Positions 1 to 11,964 of a stretch of 64,000 nucleotides of DNA are shown here, one piece after another; within the stretch, counting starts at the first letter, position 1; each line of letters starts with the position of its first letter. Location: NCBI GenBank assembly GCA_021234155.1, contig JAJEKV010000480.1, positions 1 to 64,000 of the forward strand. Direction: 5' to 3'. The notes under the pieces were generated by a model that ran no database searches, was not told where the DNA came from, and worked only from the letters and a program-made list of their open reading frames with translations. The stretch is from Isoetes taiwanensis. Taxonomy: Eukaryota > Streptophyta > Lycopodiopsida > Isoetales > Isoetaceae. The position numbers and the translations under genes were made by a program.

Positions 1-165
1 TGGGAGCCTTAGGTGGCAAGTTTGAGCCAACTTGTCATGTTGGAGCCTAGATGGCATGGTGGGAGCCCACGTTGCATGTTTCATACAACTTGGTATGTGG
101 GAGCCACCTTGGGTGCATGTTTGAGCCACCTTGGCATTTTTGAGCCACCTTGGCATGTTTTGAGA
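1..165. repeat. Degenerate ~20-bp minisatellite
   Basis: About eight imperfect head-to-tail units of roughly 19-22 bp, each built around GAGCCACCTTGGCATGT. The array may continue beyond the left edge of the window. The short open frame across it is a by-product of the repeat. Confidence 0.8.
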
Positions 166-356
166 CAAGTGGACAAAAATTTGGCCATTCCACATCCCTA
201 TGCGGAAAAAGGTATGTACACTTAAATGATGATATCTTGAGTGTTTATTAACATTTTCGGGTTGATATTTTGAAATGGCTATGGGGAAAACATGTATGAA
301 CATGTGGAAAGAATTTTTGTTTTGATTTAGAACACGCCACAAGACGACGCCATTGC

Positions 357-408
357 CACACACACACACACACACACACACACTCTCTCTCTCTCTCTCT
401 CTCTCTCA
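357..408. repeat. Compound (CA)n(CT)n microsatellite
   Basis: An uninterrupted CA run passes directly into a CT run, immediately in front of the SINE-like unit. Confidence 0.95.
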
Positions 409-632
409 CGGGCATTTAGTCTAGTGGTAACACACTAGGTCTAGCAACTATAGGGTCTCGAGTTTAGGAATCCCAGATCAGACTCGAACTGTTGGGTGTC
501 AAAACCTGAAATGTAAAGTGTGGTTGGGGGTGGGGGCCCAACCAAACAATGTAGTGTGGCGTGTGGTCACATGTCGATTGGATCTTTGCCTAGTGGGTGG
601 CGGCCTAAACTAAATATATATATGTATATGCG
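409..632 (+). mobile_element. tRNA-derived SINE-like unit
   Basis: The segment TAGTCTAGTGG near 418 fits the RNA polymerase III A-box consensus TRGYNNARNNG. About 40 bp later GGTCTCGAGTTT resembles a decayed B box (GGTTCGANTCC). The spacing is that of a tRNA-derived SINE head. A ~150-bp body follows and ends in a short TA-rich run. No target duplication was found, so the borders are approximate. A decayed tRNA pseudogene is the alternative. Confidence 0.5.
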
Positions 633-680
633 GTGTGTCAGCATGTGTTGTATTTGATGTCTTAATTAGTGGCGTTAAAA

Positions 681-868
<188 letters not shown>

Positions 869-1124
869 GAGTAGACTTGTTGGTCCCCATGGATGTTAAA
901 AGTTAAATCAGTTCAATTCAATTTTAAAGGATCTTCGTAATGCCTTTGCATTCTAGTTTTCTATAAGCATGAGGGGTAGAGGGACAATAGATGAGATATT
1001 GCATTTTACACATGGCATGTAATGACAACATGAATACTATATGGGGTGTCATGTGGATGGGAGCAATGCAATGATTGTATAATGATACTTATAAAATTGG
1101 CTATAAAGAACCTTTTTAAAATAT

Positions 1125-1460
1125 CACACCCCTTTAGAGAACCATACATCCTTTAGGAAAAACCTTCTTAAAAAACTATACTTATAAACCACACCTCAAA
1201 TACTATACCTCCTTAGAAACATCACCACCTCAAAAAAAAACCACCAGTTCTTCAAAAAAACATACCTCCTTAAAACCACATGTCCTAAAAAAAGGTAAAA
1301 ACCACGACTCCTTAAAAAAACTACACTTACTTATAAACCACACCTCCTTAAAAACACCACTACTTCAAAGAAAAACCACGTTCTTTTTAACAAAAAACAT
1401 ACCTCCTTAAAAACCACACGTCCTAAAAAAACAAAAACCACTGCTCCTTAAAAAAAGCGA
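1125..1460. repeat. Degenerate AC-rich tandem repeat
   Basis: Recurring blocks such as CACACCTCCTTAAAAA and ACATACCTCCTTAAAA. The second half (from about 1320) repeats the first half (from about 1170) in the same order, so this looks like a ~150-bp unit duplicated once and itself made of shorter related units. No coding potential seen. Confidence 0.65.
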
Positions 1461-2929
1461 TTGGACGTTCCTTATCCACTTAAAAACAACACCGATTAAT
1501 TAGTAAAACCACACCTCCATAGATCTACATGTAGGTTTTTTTTGAAATCTCTGAATAAAGAACATGTGGACCTAAGAAAACTATATTTTTCAACAATTGG
1601 ACCAAAAGCGGCAGGTGAGTGTGTATCCGGTAGCAACTTGTGGCCAATCTCCAAAGTGAGCCGGGCACTCCATCTTTTGGACCCCCCCTCACGAGACTTC
1701 TTTTTATTTGGTCTTCGATCCAAGAACCTGGGAGTCGCCATTTAGATCATCTTTCGCGATCGGAATCCTCTGGGTGCTTTCGGTTTCCTCACTTGCACTC
1801 TTCTCTAGACTTTTCTCCCTCTCAACAATATCCTTTGTAACTGTTGAGTGCTTTAAACTCTTGAAATGCGTTGGATGTGAACAACTCTATGTTAAAGAGC
1901 TTCTCCCTTACCTGGAAATTTCCATTCTGAGCTCCCTTGAAGTAAGCATCCCAGCCTCCTTCATTCCAGCCCAAGTTCGGCGAATTTTGGGGTCGGCCTT
2001 TGTTGGCCCTTGGCCTTTTCATCGATGTAGAAGAATAATTTGAGATCAGAAATATCCGGTGTGGTAAAATTTTCCTTTCAACACATCTTTCACATACAAA
2101 GTGACATGTAAAATTTGATCCGGGCAGCAACAGATAGGAACACACCCACAAAGCCACTTGAGTTCAAGTTTTGGGTCGTGGATGGAATACCAAATCATGC
2201 AATATAAGTGGACACCAGGTGATAAGTTGTGGATGCCCGTGCAAGGAATCGAGTTGTGGCAAAGGGGGCTACGGTGAAGTTCTTATTTCTAGAGGGGATT
2301 AAAACCACTTCCTCCCTTCAGATTTGTTAAAGACTCTAGCCAACTAGTGAAGGGCATCAAGGATTATATAACGTGACTGAGAATGTTCGGAAATGGAAAG
2401 CACACCTTGTCCCTAAGGAAAAATCACATGGACTCCCTAATCACCATTGGAAGAAAGTCGTGACATGCTTAGAAACGAACAGCCACCATGGGGGAAGCTA
2501 AGAGAGGGGTTCTTGCAGTCTAGATGGGAGGGTTCTCATGGAGCAAGTACATCAAAAAGCTCACTTGGGTCCTAACAATGGCTCCAAGTGGTTTATGGGA
2601 AGCAAGGCCTCAAGCCGAAGTGGTTTGATCTTCCCGGTGGGATCCTTTTGCGGACATCAAGGAAGGACACTTTGTCTTTGTAAGGCCCGGACGATGAGAT
2701 TGTCCAATATGGTTAGAGTTGGCACTCTCGATGTTACCACCACCATGCCCGATGGAGAGAAGCCGCGTCCGCATTCCGTGTTCAATATTGGAAGCGTTGG
2801 AAGGCCAAAAGGGGCAACTTGAAGGAGTAATACACCGACTGGGGGAGAGAAAAAGTGGAGGCAAAATCATATTGATCCTCAAAGGAGGGAATTTGCTAGA
2901 GTGTGTGGTATGGTCATCCAACTTGTCAC
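1461..2929. other. Unassigned intergenic DNA
   Basis: No recognisable gene. Open frames are at most about 110 codons and overlap on both strands without a familiar motif. A decayed LTR-element interior is possible but not shown. Confidence 0.4.
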
Positions 2930-2934
2930 ATTTC

Positions 2935-3625
2935 AATTAAAATTAGGCACCAACAAATAATATTTCTGCATGCATAGCAAGGATCAAAAGTAACATAAAA
3001 TTATCACGCACCATCACGCCGATCGGTCGGAGCTATGCTTCTCCTTCAAACCAAATCTTGTGATGTATTCAACATCAAAGTCTATTCTTTGGCTGACAAT
3101 AGTTCAAAAGAACTCAACGCTGCGGAACCTGGCAAATGGATCCAATCTAAATTCGTTTGTTTCTTCAATAGCACGTAAACAAATCCGAGGAAACCAATTG
3201 TATGAGCATTGCTGAATCAAAAACAAATTGCAAAAAGAGTACTTCTACCTCGATATTAAGCCAAGCAATCTGATATCAAACAAAACAATACCTCCTCACA
3301 ACATCCGATCCCTGGCCGTTCTTCCTCAAACCGTGCCTTCTTACGTGCCTTCTTCTCCTGGCCGCTCAAACATCAAAAGCACCTCTTTCACGCGATTCCG
3401 GCAAAAGCCAGCAAACATCTCCTTCACAATTGACGGGCGGGGCTCCTTCTTTGAAACCACCAACCTTTGTATTTTGTCCGCCATGTCACGATGCACGCAG
3501 TGCGTTTTTCTCCCTATTTTTTATATGCCTTTACCACCGACTTTTGTGACCGCGTGTCTTCTTAAAATTGCAACACCAATATAAGCCATGATAAACCACC
3601 CAATATATGGCATGATAATATAACA
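2935..3625 (-). repeat. 3' LTR of copia element 1
   Basis: Matches 7914-8597 along its length. The expected terminal TG has become AA directly after the duplicated ATTTC; the other end reads ATAACA. Compared with the other LTR it is altered mainly where that copy reads CAG. The purine-rich GAAGGGGAAT on the minus strand adjoins its inner end. Confidence 0.88.
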
Positions 3626-3769
3626 ATTCCCCTTCATGCCATTATTGTTATTGTATTCCAAAGAATTTTTGTATACATCGAGCTTTTTTCTGTCATTGCC
3701 TTGGTGAATATATCCGCCGCTTGATGTGAAGTTTCTACATCTTTGCATTACTATTACTGTTGTTTAGCA

Positions 3770-6700
3770 ATAAGCTCTCTTACAAAATGCATATGCAATT
3801 CAATATGTTTTGTCCTCTCATGATGTACCGATTCTTTTGCTATAGCAATACAAGTGTCGGTTAGGATGTAGTAGGATCACTTTGTGGTATACCTATCTCA
3901 ATCAATGCCTTCTAACCTGCACAATTTCTTTGATCACGAGAAGATCTTTGAGTATTCCCGCTTCAAAGCAGATGACATTGCCACTTTGACGATTGTTTTT
4001 GCTCCTCCATGAAATTATACCACCTGCTAGAGAATTAAGGCATAACTGGGCGTGGATCTCCTTGCATCTAGATCACTCCCACCAATCCGGTGATCTCGAG
4101 TATGCAAATAGGGTCAAGTTGTCCTAGAACAAAAGGTAATTCCTTGATCTTTAGTGCCTTTTAAGTATCTTAAAAATCCTTTTAGCGGCTACCCAATGTC
4201 CTCGCCGGGATTATTATTGTACCTACTCAATAGGTTGCGAAAAGAGATGTCTGGTCGAAAGTACTATTAGCTACATAAAAGTAGGCATCCTATAAGCTCT
4301 CTCAGAAGGTATACTTTCCATTTCTTCCTTCTCATATTCGATGATGGACATGCTTTCTTTGAAATTTTATATCCTGCTGCAAGAGGAGAATTTCTTGGAT
4401 TTGCATTTTCAAGCCTAAACCTTTTTAGCATATTCTCTATATTTCTTAATCAGGTCGGCTTTTAAGCATCTTATTTTCCTTGTCTGTTCATTTCAATACC
4501 CAAAAGCTGTTTCAATTCTCCAAGATCGTCATTTTTTAAATTTTTTTTAAAATTTCTTTGCACTTATCTAGACAAGGCATACTATTCTTCGCCATTATCA
4601 CTGGTCATCCACATATAAAGCAATAATGCAAAATTCCCTTCATTCCTAAGCATATATAAGTTTCCATCATTCTCAAGTTTTTCAAACCCTTGCTCCTTTA
4701 GGGTATTCATCTATACATTTATTCCATTCTCTAGGTGCTTGTTTTTAAACCATAATTTGCGATGCAATTTCCATACCATATTATCCCTCCTCAAATCTGG
4801 TGCTTGTTTTCATGTATATTTCTTCTTACAAGCTTGCATTCAAGAATGCAGTTTTACATCCATATGATGTACCTCAAGCTTCATGGCATTGGCTAAAGCT
4901 AGCACAAGTCTTATACTTGTTAATTTGACTATGGGAGAGTATGTTTCTTCGTAATCAATTCCTTTCTTTTGAGAGAAACCCTGTGCAACTAATCTTGCTT
5001 TGAATTTTTTGACCCATCACTGTTTGTTTTACTCTATAAATCCATTTATTACCAACCACATTTTTCCCCTTGGATATTTTACTAGCTCATATGTTCCCTG
5101 TGTATCTTTAAATGAGTCCATTTCTTCTTGCATTGCTTTTTACCCATTCGGTGAGCCTTTTTCGAATCAAGAACTTCTTCAAGGGATCTAGGAGTCTCAG
5201 GTTCAAACACAGCCATCAAGGAAGGATATCTACTTGGTTGTCTTCCTATTCTCCTAGATTTTCCTGTACCATATCTACCAAACATTTCTGGATTATAGTC
5301 TATACCGTATCCTTTAGCTTTTCCACCGGACTTTCTCTTGCGTTGACTTCTTTCACTGCGGGCATGGGCATAGGCACGACACCTTCACCTTCCCCCATTG
5401 GTATCTTCGCTTTCCTCCTCATCCGTTTCTATCATCATCGTGATTCAAAGTCGAGTTGCAATAATAGATTTATTGGAGTTATGATCCTTGACCTCCGATT
5501 TTGGATGTTCTATCCCATGTCTATCTTTATAGAACTTGTTTTCATCAAACATAACATCTCTCAAGCTAACAATTATTTTCTTTGTGTGGGGCATGAATAC
5601 TCTATAACCTTTGATTCCTCATCATAACCTACTAGGAAACCAACCACACTCTATCGTCTAGCTTATGCCTTGTTTCTTTAGGAACATGAACGTATGTCAT
5701 GTCAACAACCATAAGCTTTAAAGAAATCATCTGAAGGAAGTTATCTTACCATTTGCCCACAGTTCTTAGGTATATTACCATTCGAGTGCTCAACGGTAGC
5801 CTATTTTGTATAAAATCTTTTGCTTTTTGCTTCTTCCCAAAGATAATTTGGCAACCCCCAAGAACTTAATCATTGACCGCTAAAGATCTAAAACCGTTGG
5901 GTTTTCCTTTCTCAAGCAACACCATTTTGTTGGGGTGAATACCTACATGTAAAGCTGTCTTTTTTTATTCCATGTTTGCAACAAAAATATCTAAATATTC
6001 CCTCGACAGATATTCTCCACCTCTATCGGACTGATGCATTTAAGTCATTTTGTTTTGCCTTTCCATCTCACTTACATATAAGCTTAAATGCATCTATAAC
6101 TTTATCTTTAGAAAGACAATAGATAACACTTACCCATTCTACTGAATCATCAATAAAAGATATATAATATCTTTTACCGATTTCTCCCTTGTATATTTAA
6201 TGGTCTTAAAGATCCGTGTGTACAAGATCAAGAGGTCCTTTTGCTCTTTTCATTGATTTGCTAAAGGGCAACACGGTTAATTTGCCTAAACACATCCCGG
6301 ACAAATAAACCTTTCATCTACGATCATCCTTTCCATCATCAATACTTTCTTTATCATATATATCTATTATTCATATGTGTATGTGCAAGTCTATTATGCT
6401 AAACCGACCAAGTGCTAACATATTTTATGCTTTGCTTCTCTTTATTTTAAAAATTGAAAAAAGATTACCAACACGCTTTGCAAAAAACCTTAACTCATCA
6501 TCCATAAATACCTTACACCCTCCTTTGTAAAACCGTGAGCTCATATCCAAGATCAACTAGTTGACATAATCGATATAAGATTTTTATACAACCCGGGACG
6601 CACAAGACATTGAAAATATCTACACCATTTCCTTGCAAATCAAATAGTTGCAGCATCCCTTTTCGGGTTACCTCCGCTTAAAATGTCCATTTCCTAGTCA

Positions 6701-7321
6701 GACATGACTTAAATGTTTACTAGAGTAAAACACCACTTTCGAAGATCGATACGGTTCACTCTTGATCGTTCACTCCCACTATCAACTATAAACACATCGG
6801 CCTCATCATTAGACAAGCATTCATTGATCTCACAAGTTGATAAGATAAAATGGTTTTACCTCTTGATCGTCTTGTTCTTTCTCCACCGATTCCGCTTTCA
6901 AGATCCACCTCTCTTGAGTTATATTAACTCTTGATGTTCTTCTTCCCCTTCCCCTTGATGAGCTACCTCTTCCCCTTGACAACTCTCCCCTTTTTATTTT
7001 CGCCTCTTCCTTTTACTATAGTTCTTGGGGCTAGAACATGTAGTGGAGATGTGCCCCTAATCCTCCACAATTATAACAAGACATTTCCTTTAATTTTGGA
7101 CAATTAATTTTAAATGTCCCATTTCATGACAATAGTAACATGGTCCTACACCTACGCTTTTTTTTCTGGATAATCCCTTTTAGCCACATTACTTTTTTGC
7201 CTTTCCAAGAAACGGGGATTGCGGAACTCTCTTCTTCCTCATCAACTATTTTCCTTTGCCAGGTTGCGTCGCCTTACTAACCTTTACTTGCATCATCACG
7301 ATCTTTAGTTGTGCTTCTTAA
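3770..7321 (-). pseudogene. Degenerate copia pol
   Basis: No long frame survives, but landmarks remain in the expected minus-strand order. A zinc-knuckle trace (CYNCGGLG) lies near 7060-7080, integrase-like remnants at roughly 5750-6350, and the reverse-transcriptase active-site motif YVDD at 4604-4615. In life pol would supply protease, integrase, reverse transcriptase and RNase H for copying the element through RNA in cytoplasmic particles. Many one-base shifts break it, so no product is expected. Confidence 0.8.
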
Positions 7322-7885
7322 TTAAGGTAGATAATACATCATACCTTTGAAAATGCACGTGATATGGCTTTTAACTTGAAATTCATCACTTAGCCTAGCC
7401 CCAGCCGCATCTAGATCGGCAAAGATATTATCTAACTTAGCAAAAAACTCTGTGATATTTTCTCCTTCCACATATTTTAGTTGTCTCAATTCCTTATCTA
7501 GCACATCTAATTGTGAAGACGATTTTCTTTCATATTTACTAATGAGATATGACCACATTTGTTGAGGATCCATACCACGCATTCTTAAAAGTATACTAGA
7601 ACCAACTTTACATGATATAATTCCTCTAGCTTCTCTAATTTTATTTTCAGAGTAAATACTGCTAGCACTAGTGGCTTCTGTCTTGCTCTCACCTTCACTA
7701 ATTTTCATTTTGCCCAGCTTTGACAATATATCCTTCAACTCTTTACCTTCTGGAGGTTGCACAATATCCATCAACCCTTCCGCATTTAACACTTCTTGTA
7801 TCTTCTCCTTCCATACCTGAAATCCTGAACCGCCTGTATAAACGTCTATTGCGTTAAGCAATGTGGCCCCAAATCTGGTTGCCAT
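7322..7885 (-). CDS. Copia Gag polyprotein, N-terminal part
   Basis: An intact 187-codon frame beginning MATRFGATLL, 28 bp inside the LTR/PBS junction. It has the features of the plant copia gag family (UBN2-type): an early Trp-Lys segment (FQVWKEKIQEVL), a central W-x-Y segment (MWSYLISKYE) and the LDVLDKELRQLKY stretch. Gag forms the cytoplasmic particle that packages element RNA. The frame stops before the zinc knuckle, whose remnant lies downstream in another frame, so it is a C-terminally truncated Gag. The ATG is the first after the PBS. Confidence 0.85.
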   Translation of the reverse strand: MATRFGATLLNAIDVYTGGSGFQVWKEKIQEVLNAEGLMDIVQPPEGKELKDILSKLGKMKISEGESKTEATSASSIYSENKIREARGIISCKVGSSILLRMRGMDPQQMWSYLISKYERKSSSQLDVLDKELRQLKYVEGENITEFFAKLDNIFADLDAAGARLSDEFQVKSHITCIFKGMMYYLP

Positions 7886-7900
7886 GATCCTTGATGGGTG

Positions 7901-7912
7901 GCTCTGATACCA
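7901..7912 (-). promoter_or_regulatory. Primer-binding site, copia element 1
   Basis: The minus strand reads TGGTATCAGAGC, the usual plant copia sequence complementary to the 3' end of initiator tRNA-Met. It lies one base inside the LTR end at 7914 and would prime minus-strand cDNA synthesis. Confidence 0.93.
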
Positions 7913-7913
7913 C

Positions 7914-8597
7914 TGTTAAAATTAGGCACCAACAAATAATATTTCTACAGACAGCAAGGATCAAAAGCAGTAACAGAATTATCACAGACCGTTAGGCAGA
8001 TCGTTGGGCTATGCTTCTCCTTCAAACCAAATCTTGTGATGTATTCAACATCAAGTCTATTCTTTGTTGACAATAGTTCAAAAAGAACTCAACACTGCGG
8101 AACCTGCAGCTGGATCCAATCTAAATTCCGTTTCAGTTCAATAGCACAGCAAATCCAGAAACCAATTGCATGAGCACAAGCGAATCCAAAAACAAATTGC
8201 AAGAGTACTTCTAGCTCTGATATTAAGCCAAGCAATCTGATATACAGCAAAACAATACCTCTGCACAAATCCGATCCTGCCGTTCTTCCTCAAACCGTGT
8301 GCCTTCTTCTGTGCCTTCTTCTCCTGCCGTTCAGCATCAAAAGCACCTCTTTCACAGTTCCGGCAGGCCAGCAAACATCTCCTTCACAATTCGACAGGGC
8401 AGCGCTCCTTTGCTGAAACCACCTGTGCAACCTTTACTGTAGCTGTCCGCTCATGTCACGATGCACAGGTACGTTTTCTCCCTATTTTTTTATATGCCTT
8501 TACCACCGACTTTGTGACCACGTGTCTTCTTAAAATTGCAACACCAATACAAAGCCATGATAAACCACCAATATATGGCATGATAATACTTATAACA
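7914..8597 (-). repeat. 5' LTR of copia element 1
   Basis: Begins TGTTAAAATT and ends ATAACA, so it has canonical TG...CA ends, and is followed by the ATTTC duplication. It would carry the element's promoter on the minus strand. It retains many CAG triplets that are altered in the partner LTR. Confidence 0.92.
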
Positions 8598-8602
8598 ATT
8601 TC

Positions 8603-8861
8603 AAAAGGACACGACCCACAAGATCCCCAAAAGGGGAGATGGACAAAGCCATGAGCAACCTCCATACTATAGCACTATATGAGGGGTAGATAAAATTGAG
8701 TAAGCTCAAAAACTTTTCTCAACTTCGTGGTTGTAATATTTATGAGGAAAACAAGTGACCCGGTTCTTGGTGTATGATGTGTAATTCTATACAAAGCATT
8801 CAATTCATTTTTTTTAGTAATGAGTTCCATTTTCAGCATGAGACCCAAAAAAGTCGAGGAT
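8603..8861. other. Spacer between two copia elements
   Basis: About 260 bp of AT-rich DNA with no recognised feature. Confidence 0.4.
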
Positions 8862-8985
8862 GACCTAATTTTTATTAAATGCGACTTAACTTTTGTTTCC
8901 TAGTTCAAATGTTATTTTAAAATTGAATAAATTTGTCAAACTCAAATGTCTCAAGCACTTCACTATAATTTGGCCATTATTGGAG
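8862..8985 (-). repeat. LTR remnant, 3' side of copia 2
   Basis: Shares about 90 bp with 11998-12080; similarity fades on both sides. The adjoining inner sequence is early reverse transcriptase, not the 3' end of pol, so an internal deletion joins them. Confidence 0.55.
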
Positions 8986-8999
8986 TCCTCATTTGCTAG

Positions 9000-9800
9000 A
9001 TTTTTCTCTCAAATCAATCCATCTCTCAAATGTGAAATTTAAATCATTAGCCAAAGCCAAAAGCATTCATCGATGCTTGACATCTTCACAATAGGTGAAA
9101 ATGTGTCCTTTGTAATCCACTCCCTTTTTCTGAGAGAATCCTTGTGCAATTAATCTTGCTTTGATTTTTGTTTCTCATTTGGTAATGTCTTTATTTGTAA
9201 ATCCATTTGTTTCCAACAATATTCTTGCCCTCGGGCTTTTCTACCACTTCATAAGTACTTGTCCTCTTAAAAAGACATCATTTCTTCTCTCATTCTTTTG
9301 CCTTCCACATTTCACTATGCTCATCATTCATAGCCTCTTCAAAATTAAGAGGTATATTGTCCTCTATTATTGTCATAAGTGCGTGCACTGTGTCATCTTG
9401 CTCTCGAAGCTGTTTGCTTCTGCCACCTTCTTCTCTTCCTAGATCTTTAATAACAATACCTTTTTCAGCGAGCTTAGATTTCAATCTTTCTCCTTCGATT
9501 CTTTTCTTTTTTGTTATCTTTATTGGGACTTTTTATATCTCTATTATCATGTAACTCCATCACTTGCTCATGCTCTTCCATCTCTTGTCCAATTTTGCAT
9601 ATCATCATTGTTGTCATATTTGGATACATCTACATCATCATCATTTTTCATAACTAGGATGTGATTTTCTTTGGTTGTGTCCTTTCTTCCTTGTGCATTA
9701 TGTTCTTTTCCTTGTATTATTGTTCTTCTACAAACTTCACATCTCTACTGACTAGTATACGGTTTTTTTGTGGATCATACAGCCGATACCCCTTTCATCA
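9000..9800 (-). pseudogene. Copia reverse transcriptase, N-terminal fragment
   Basis: Minus-strand traces in separate frames. A segment reading YDPQKNRILVSRDVKFVEEQ near 9720-9790 is the usual link between integrase and reverse transcriptase. A frame at 9290-9484 contains the conserved approach to the polymerase domain (EAMNDEHSEMWKAKE). Then come KNIVGNKWIYK and finally ALANDLNF close to 9020. The catalytic YVDD region and RNase H are absent. Stops and shifts make it non-functional. Confidence 0.75.
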
Positions 9801-9830
9801 TAGCCAACCATATACGCAATGGTTGCCCTG

Positions 9831-10723
9831 TCATCTAGTTCTTCTTTTTATCTCCTCTGGCAGATGCACATATGCTAGGTAGCCATAGACTTTGAGCCTT
9901 TCAATATCGGGTGCCCTTCCTGACCAAAGTTCCTCTGGCAATTTTCCTCCAGTGCTTGTAGAGGGCAATCTATTTTCTATGTAAATTGTTGTTTTAAGCG
10001 CCTCTTCCCACAGTCTATTGGTCAGACCAGAATGCTTGATCATTGCTCTTACTGCATTAAGACATGTTCTATTTTTCCTTTCTGCGACCCCATTTTGTTG
10101 GGGTGTAACTTACATATCAGTTGCCTCTTTATGCCATTTTGCATGCAAAATTGTTTGAATTTGCTTGAGATATACTCGTAACCCCTATCAGATCTTAGGC
10201 ATTTCAATTTTTTTCCAGTGTCCCTTTCAACCTCTGCTACATAAATTTTAAACACATCTAGTGCCTCACTTTTCTTTGTCAAGCAGTAGCATTTTGCTCT
10301 GCGCGTAAGATCATCTATAAAAGTAATGAAGTATATCTTCCCATTTAAACTCTTAACATTTAGTGGACCAGAAATATCAGTGTGCACTAATTCAAGAACC
10401 TCTTTTGCCCGTTGTGCTTTCTTCGGAAATGGTAATCTGTTGCTTTTGCCCAGCATGCAACCTCTACAAAAAAAATATTTATCTTCATCCTTTTTATAAT
10501 GAATGCATCCCATTTTGTTTAATTGCTTAATTGTGCTTATACCAGTGTGCCCTAAACATTTGTGCCATAGCTTCAAAGACTCTACTGACACACTATTCAC
10601 AGTTGGTATACTATCTGCAGTATGCATTTCAAACAAATCACCAATTCTTTTGGCTAGAAAACATATTTTATTATCCTTCATAATTTTACATAGGTACTTA
10701 TCAAAAAGTACCCTAAATCCCAA
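9831..10723 (-). pseudogene. Copia integrase region
   Basis: Two minus-strand frames (10049-10723 and 9831-10043) form one integrase broken by a frameshift near 10045-10075. The first holds the zinc-binding HKCLGHTGIS...CRGCMLGK and the catalytic-core segments VHTDISGP and LRSDRGYEY. The shift falls around the third catalytic segment (the Glu of a GVAERKNR-like motif). The second frame continues with MIKHSGLTNRLWEEAL and the KVYGYLAYVHLP segment. Integrase inserts element cDNA into chromosomes; this copy is broken. Confidence 0.85.
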
Positions 10724-10766
10724 GTCAACTAGCTGTGAAACTGAAATCAGATTTTTTACTATGCCA

Positions 10767-11275
10767 TCAACACATAAAACCTTTTTTTAAATCAACAGGT
10801 TTCCCTTCTAGATCAAATAACCTCAAGAACCCAGCAGCTTCAACCTTTTTGGTTCTCCCATCTCCCAAACGGATTTTGCATGGATGCCTCTCCTTTTCTT
10901 CTTTGTGAAGTAGTTTATTTGAGCTTAAGATTGTTCGTTCAGCTCCTGAATCTATAATGAATGAAGCAATCTTAGCATTATGAATTTTACTTGATAAATT
11001 GCAGAAACTATTTGTTACCTCTTCTTCTGAGTTTACATCATCCACGTCCACAAAGATACATGTTTACTTTTTCCTCTTCCTCTGCCTGTGTTATTTTCCC
11101 TTCCCCTGCCTCTATCAAAATCCTTTGGTGTTGGACACCTTGAAGAAAAGTGTCCCAACCCTCCACAATTGTAACAAGTCCTTGCATTCTGGTTGCCTTT
11201 AGGGCAATTTGCGCTGAGATGTCCTGATTCACCATATTTCAAGTTTTTCTGAATATTCATCTTCATCTGATTCAT
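10767..11275 (-). pseudogene. Copia nucleocapsid zinc knuckle and protease
   Basis: On the minus strand, 11033-11275 encodes a CCHC zinc knuckle (CYNCGGLGHFSSRC, pattern C-x2-C-x4-H-x4-C) preceded by a degraded second knuckle (GHLSANCPKG) and followed by an Arg/Gly-rich tail. An overlapping frame, 10767-11051, encodes the aspartic protease with active-site IDSGAERTIL and a later LGDGR segment. Knuckles bind element RNA; the protease cleaves the polyprotein. The frame change between them could be a mutation. Confidence 0.83.
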
Positions 11276-11950
11276 TTTTTTTGCTCAATCTCAGTTCTGG
11301 CCAATCATTCTGCTTCCTCTCTATTTTTTGCAACTGTTCTAATAAATGTAGGGCAAAGTTCCACATTTTGAGAACATTTTGGAAATAGCTAGTACTGTTG
11401 GCTCTCCGGTCATAGTTGCTCCAAAGAATGCCGGATCTGCACATAATGAGTTAAACTTATGGAACATACACAGTAACATCCATCTTCTTCATATTTTATT
11501 TTCCTCAATTCCTTTTGAAGAACATCAATCTGTGATGAGCTCTTAACCTCATGCATGCTATTCATGTAGTTCCAGGCATCTCTGGAACTCATTGACCTGA
11601 GTTTTAGCATTATACTTGGTGCCACTTTGCACAGTATAATCGCCTTAGCCTGGTTCTCCTTCATGTGATCTTTCATATGAGCTCCACTACTCACTTCATC
11701 CACTTCGGTAGCCTTTAATGTTAGTGAGATCCTTGCTGCAGAACTACTTGCATCAGCATTAGTTTTGTTTTTTTGCAAGCTGAATACTTTCACCTGTATT
11801 CTCACCTAGTTGAATGATCTCCCATAAGCCTTCAAACTTTGAAACTTCCATGATCTTTTCTTTCCAAATCTGAAAACCACTAACTCCTTTGAATACATCT
11901 ACACTGCTTAGTAATGTGGCTTCAAATCGAGTTGACATTGTATTTAGCAT
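11229..11950 (-). pseudogene. Copia Gag, frameshifted
   Basis: Three overlapping minus-strand frames (11759-11950, 11410-11805, 11229-11444) together make a Gag related to the one at 7322-7885. The start (MSTRFEATLLSSVDVFKG) aligns with MATRFGATLL of that copy and FQIWKEKIMEV with its FQVWKEKIQEV. Later WNYMNSMHE and IDVLQKELRKIKYEE match the corresponding segments. At least two frameshifts break it. It would have formed the capsid particle. Confidence 0.82.
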
Positions 11951-11963
11951 GTTCTGATACCAA
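11951..11963 (-). promoter_or_regulatory. Primer-binding site, copia remnant 2
   Basis: The minus strand reads TTGGTATCAGAAC, a one-base variant of the initiator-tRNA-Met complement, between the LTR remnant and gag. Confidence 0.8.
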
Positions 11964-11964
11964 T

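Larger units (their letters stand above)
2935..8597 (-). mobile_element. Complete Ty1-copia retrotransposon (degenerate pol)
   Basis: A full-length LTR retrotransposon read on the minus strand. The direct repeats at 2935-3625 and 7914-8597 are its LTRs. It is flanked by the 5-bp target duplication ATTTC (2930-2934 and 8598-8602). The minus-strand order is LTR, PBS, gag, zinc knuckle, integrase and reverse-transcriptase remnants, purine-rich tract beside 3625, LTR. Gag is intact while pol is full of frameshifts, so the copy is not autonomous. It is a relative of the neighbouring element at about 8862-12085, which has a similar gag and the same orientation. Confidence 0.92.

Noticed and set aside
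1-165. CRISPR-like regularity of the first repeat
   Set aside because: Units are contiguous, degenerate and without distinct spacers; the genome is plant nuclear.
5000-5627. Plus-strand frames of 63-171 codons in copia element 1
   Set aside because: They are antisense shadows of the degenerate minus-strand pol.
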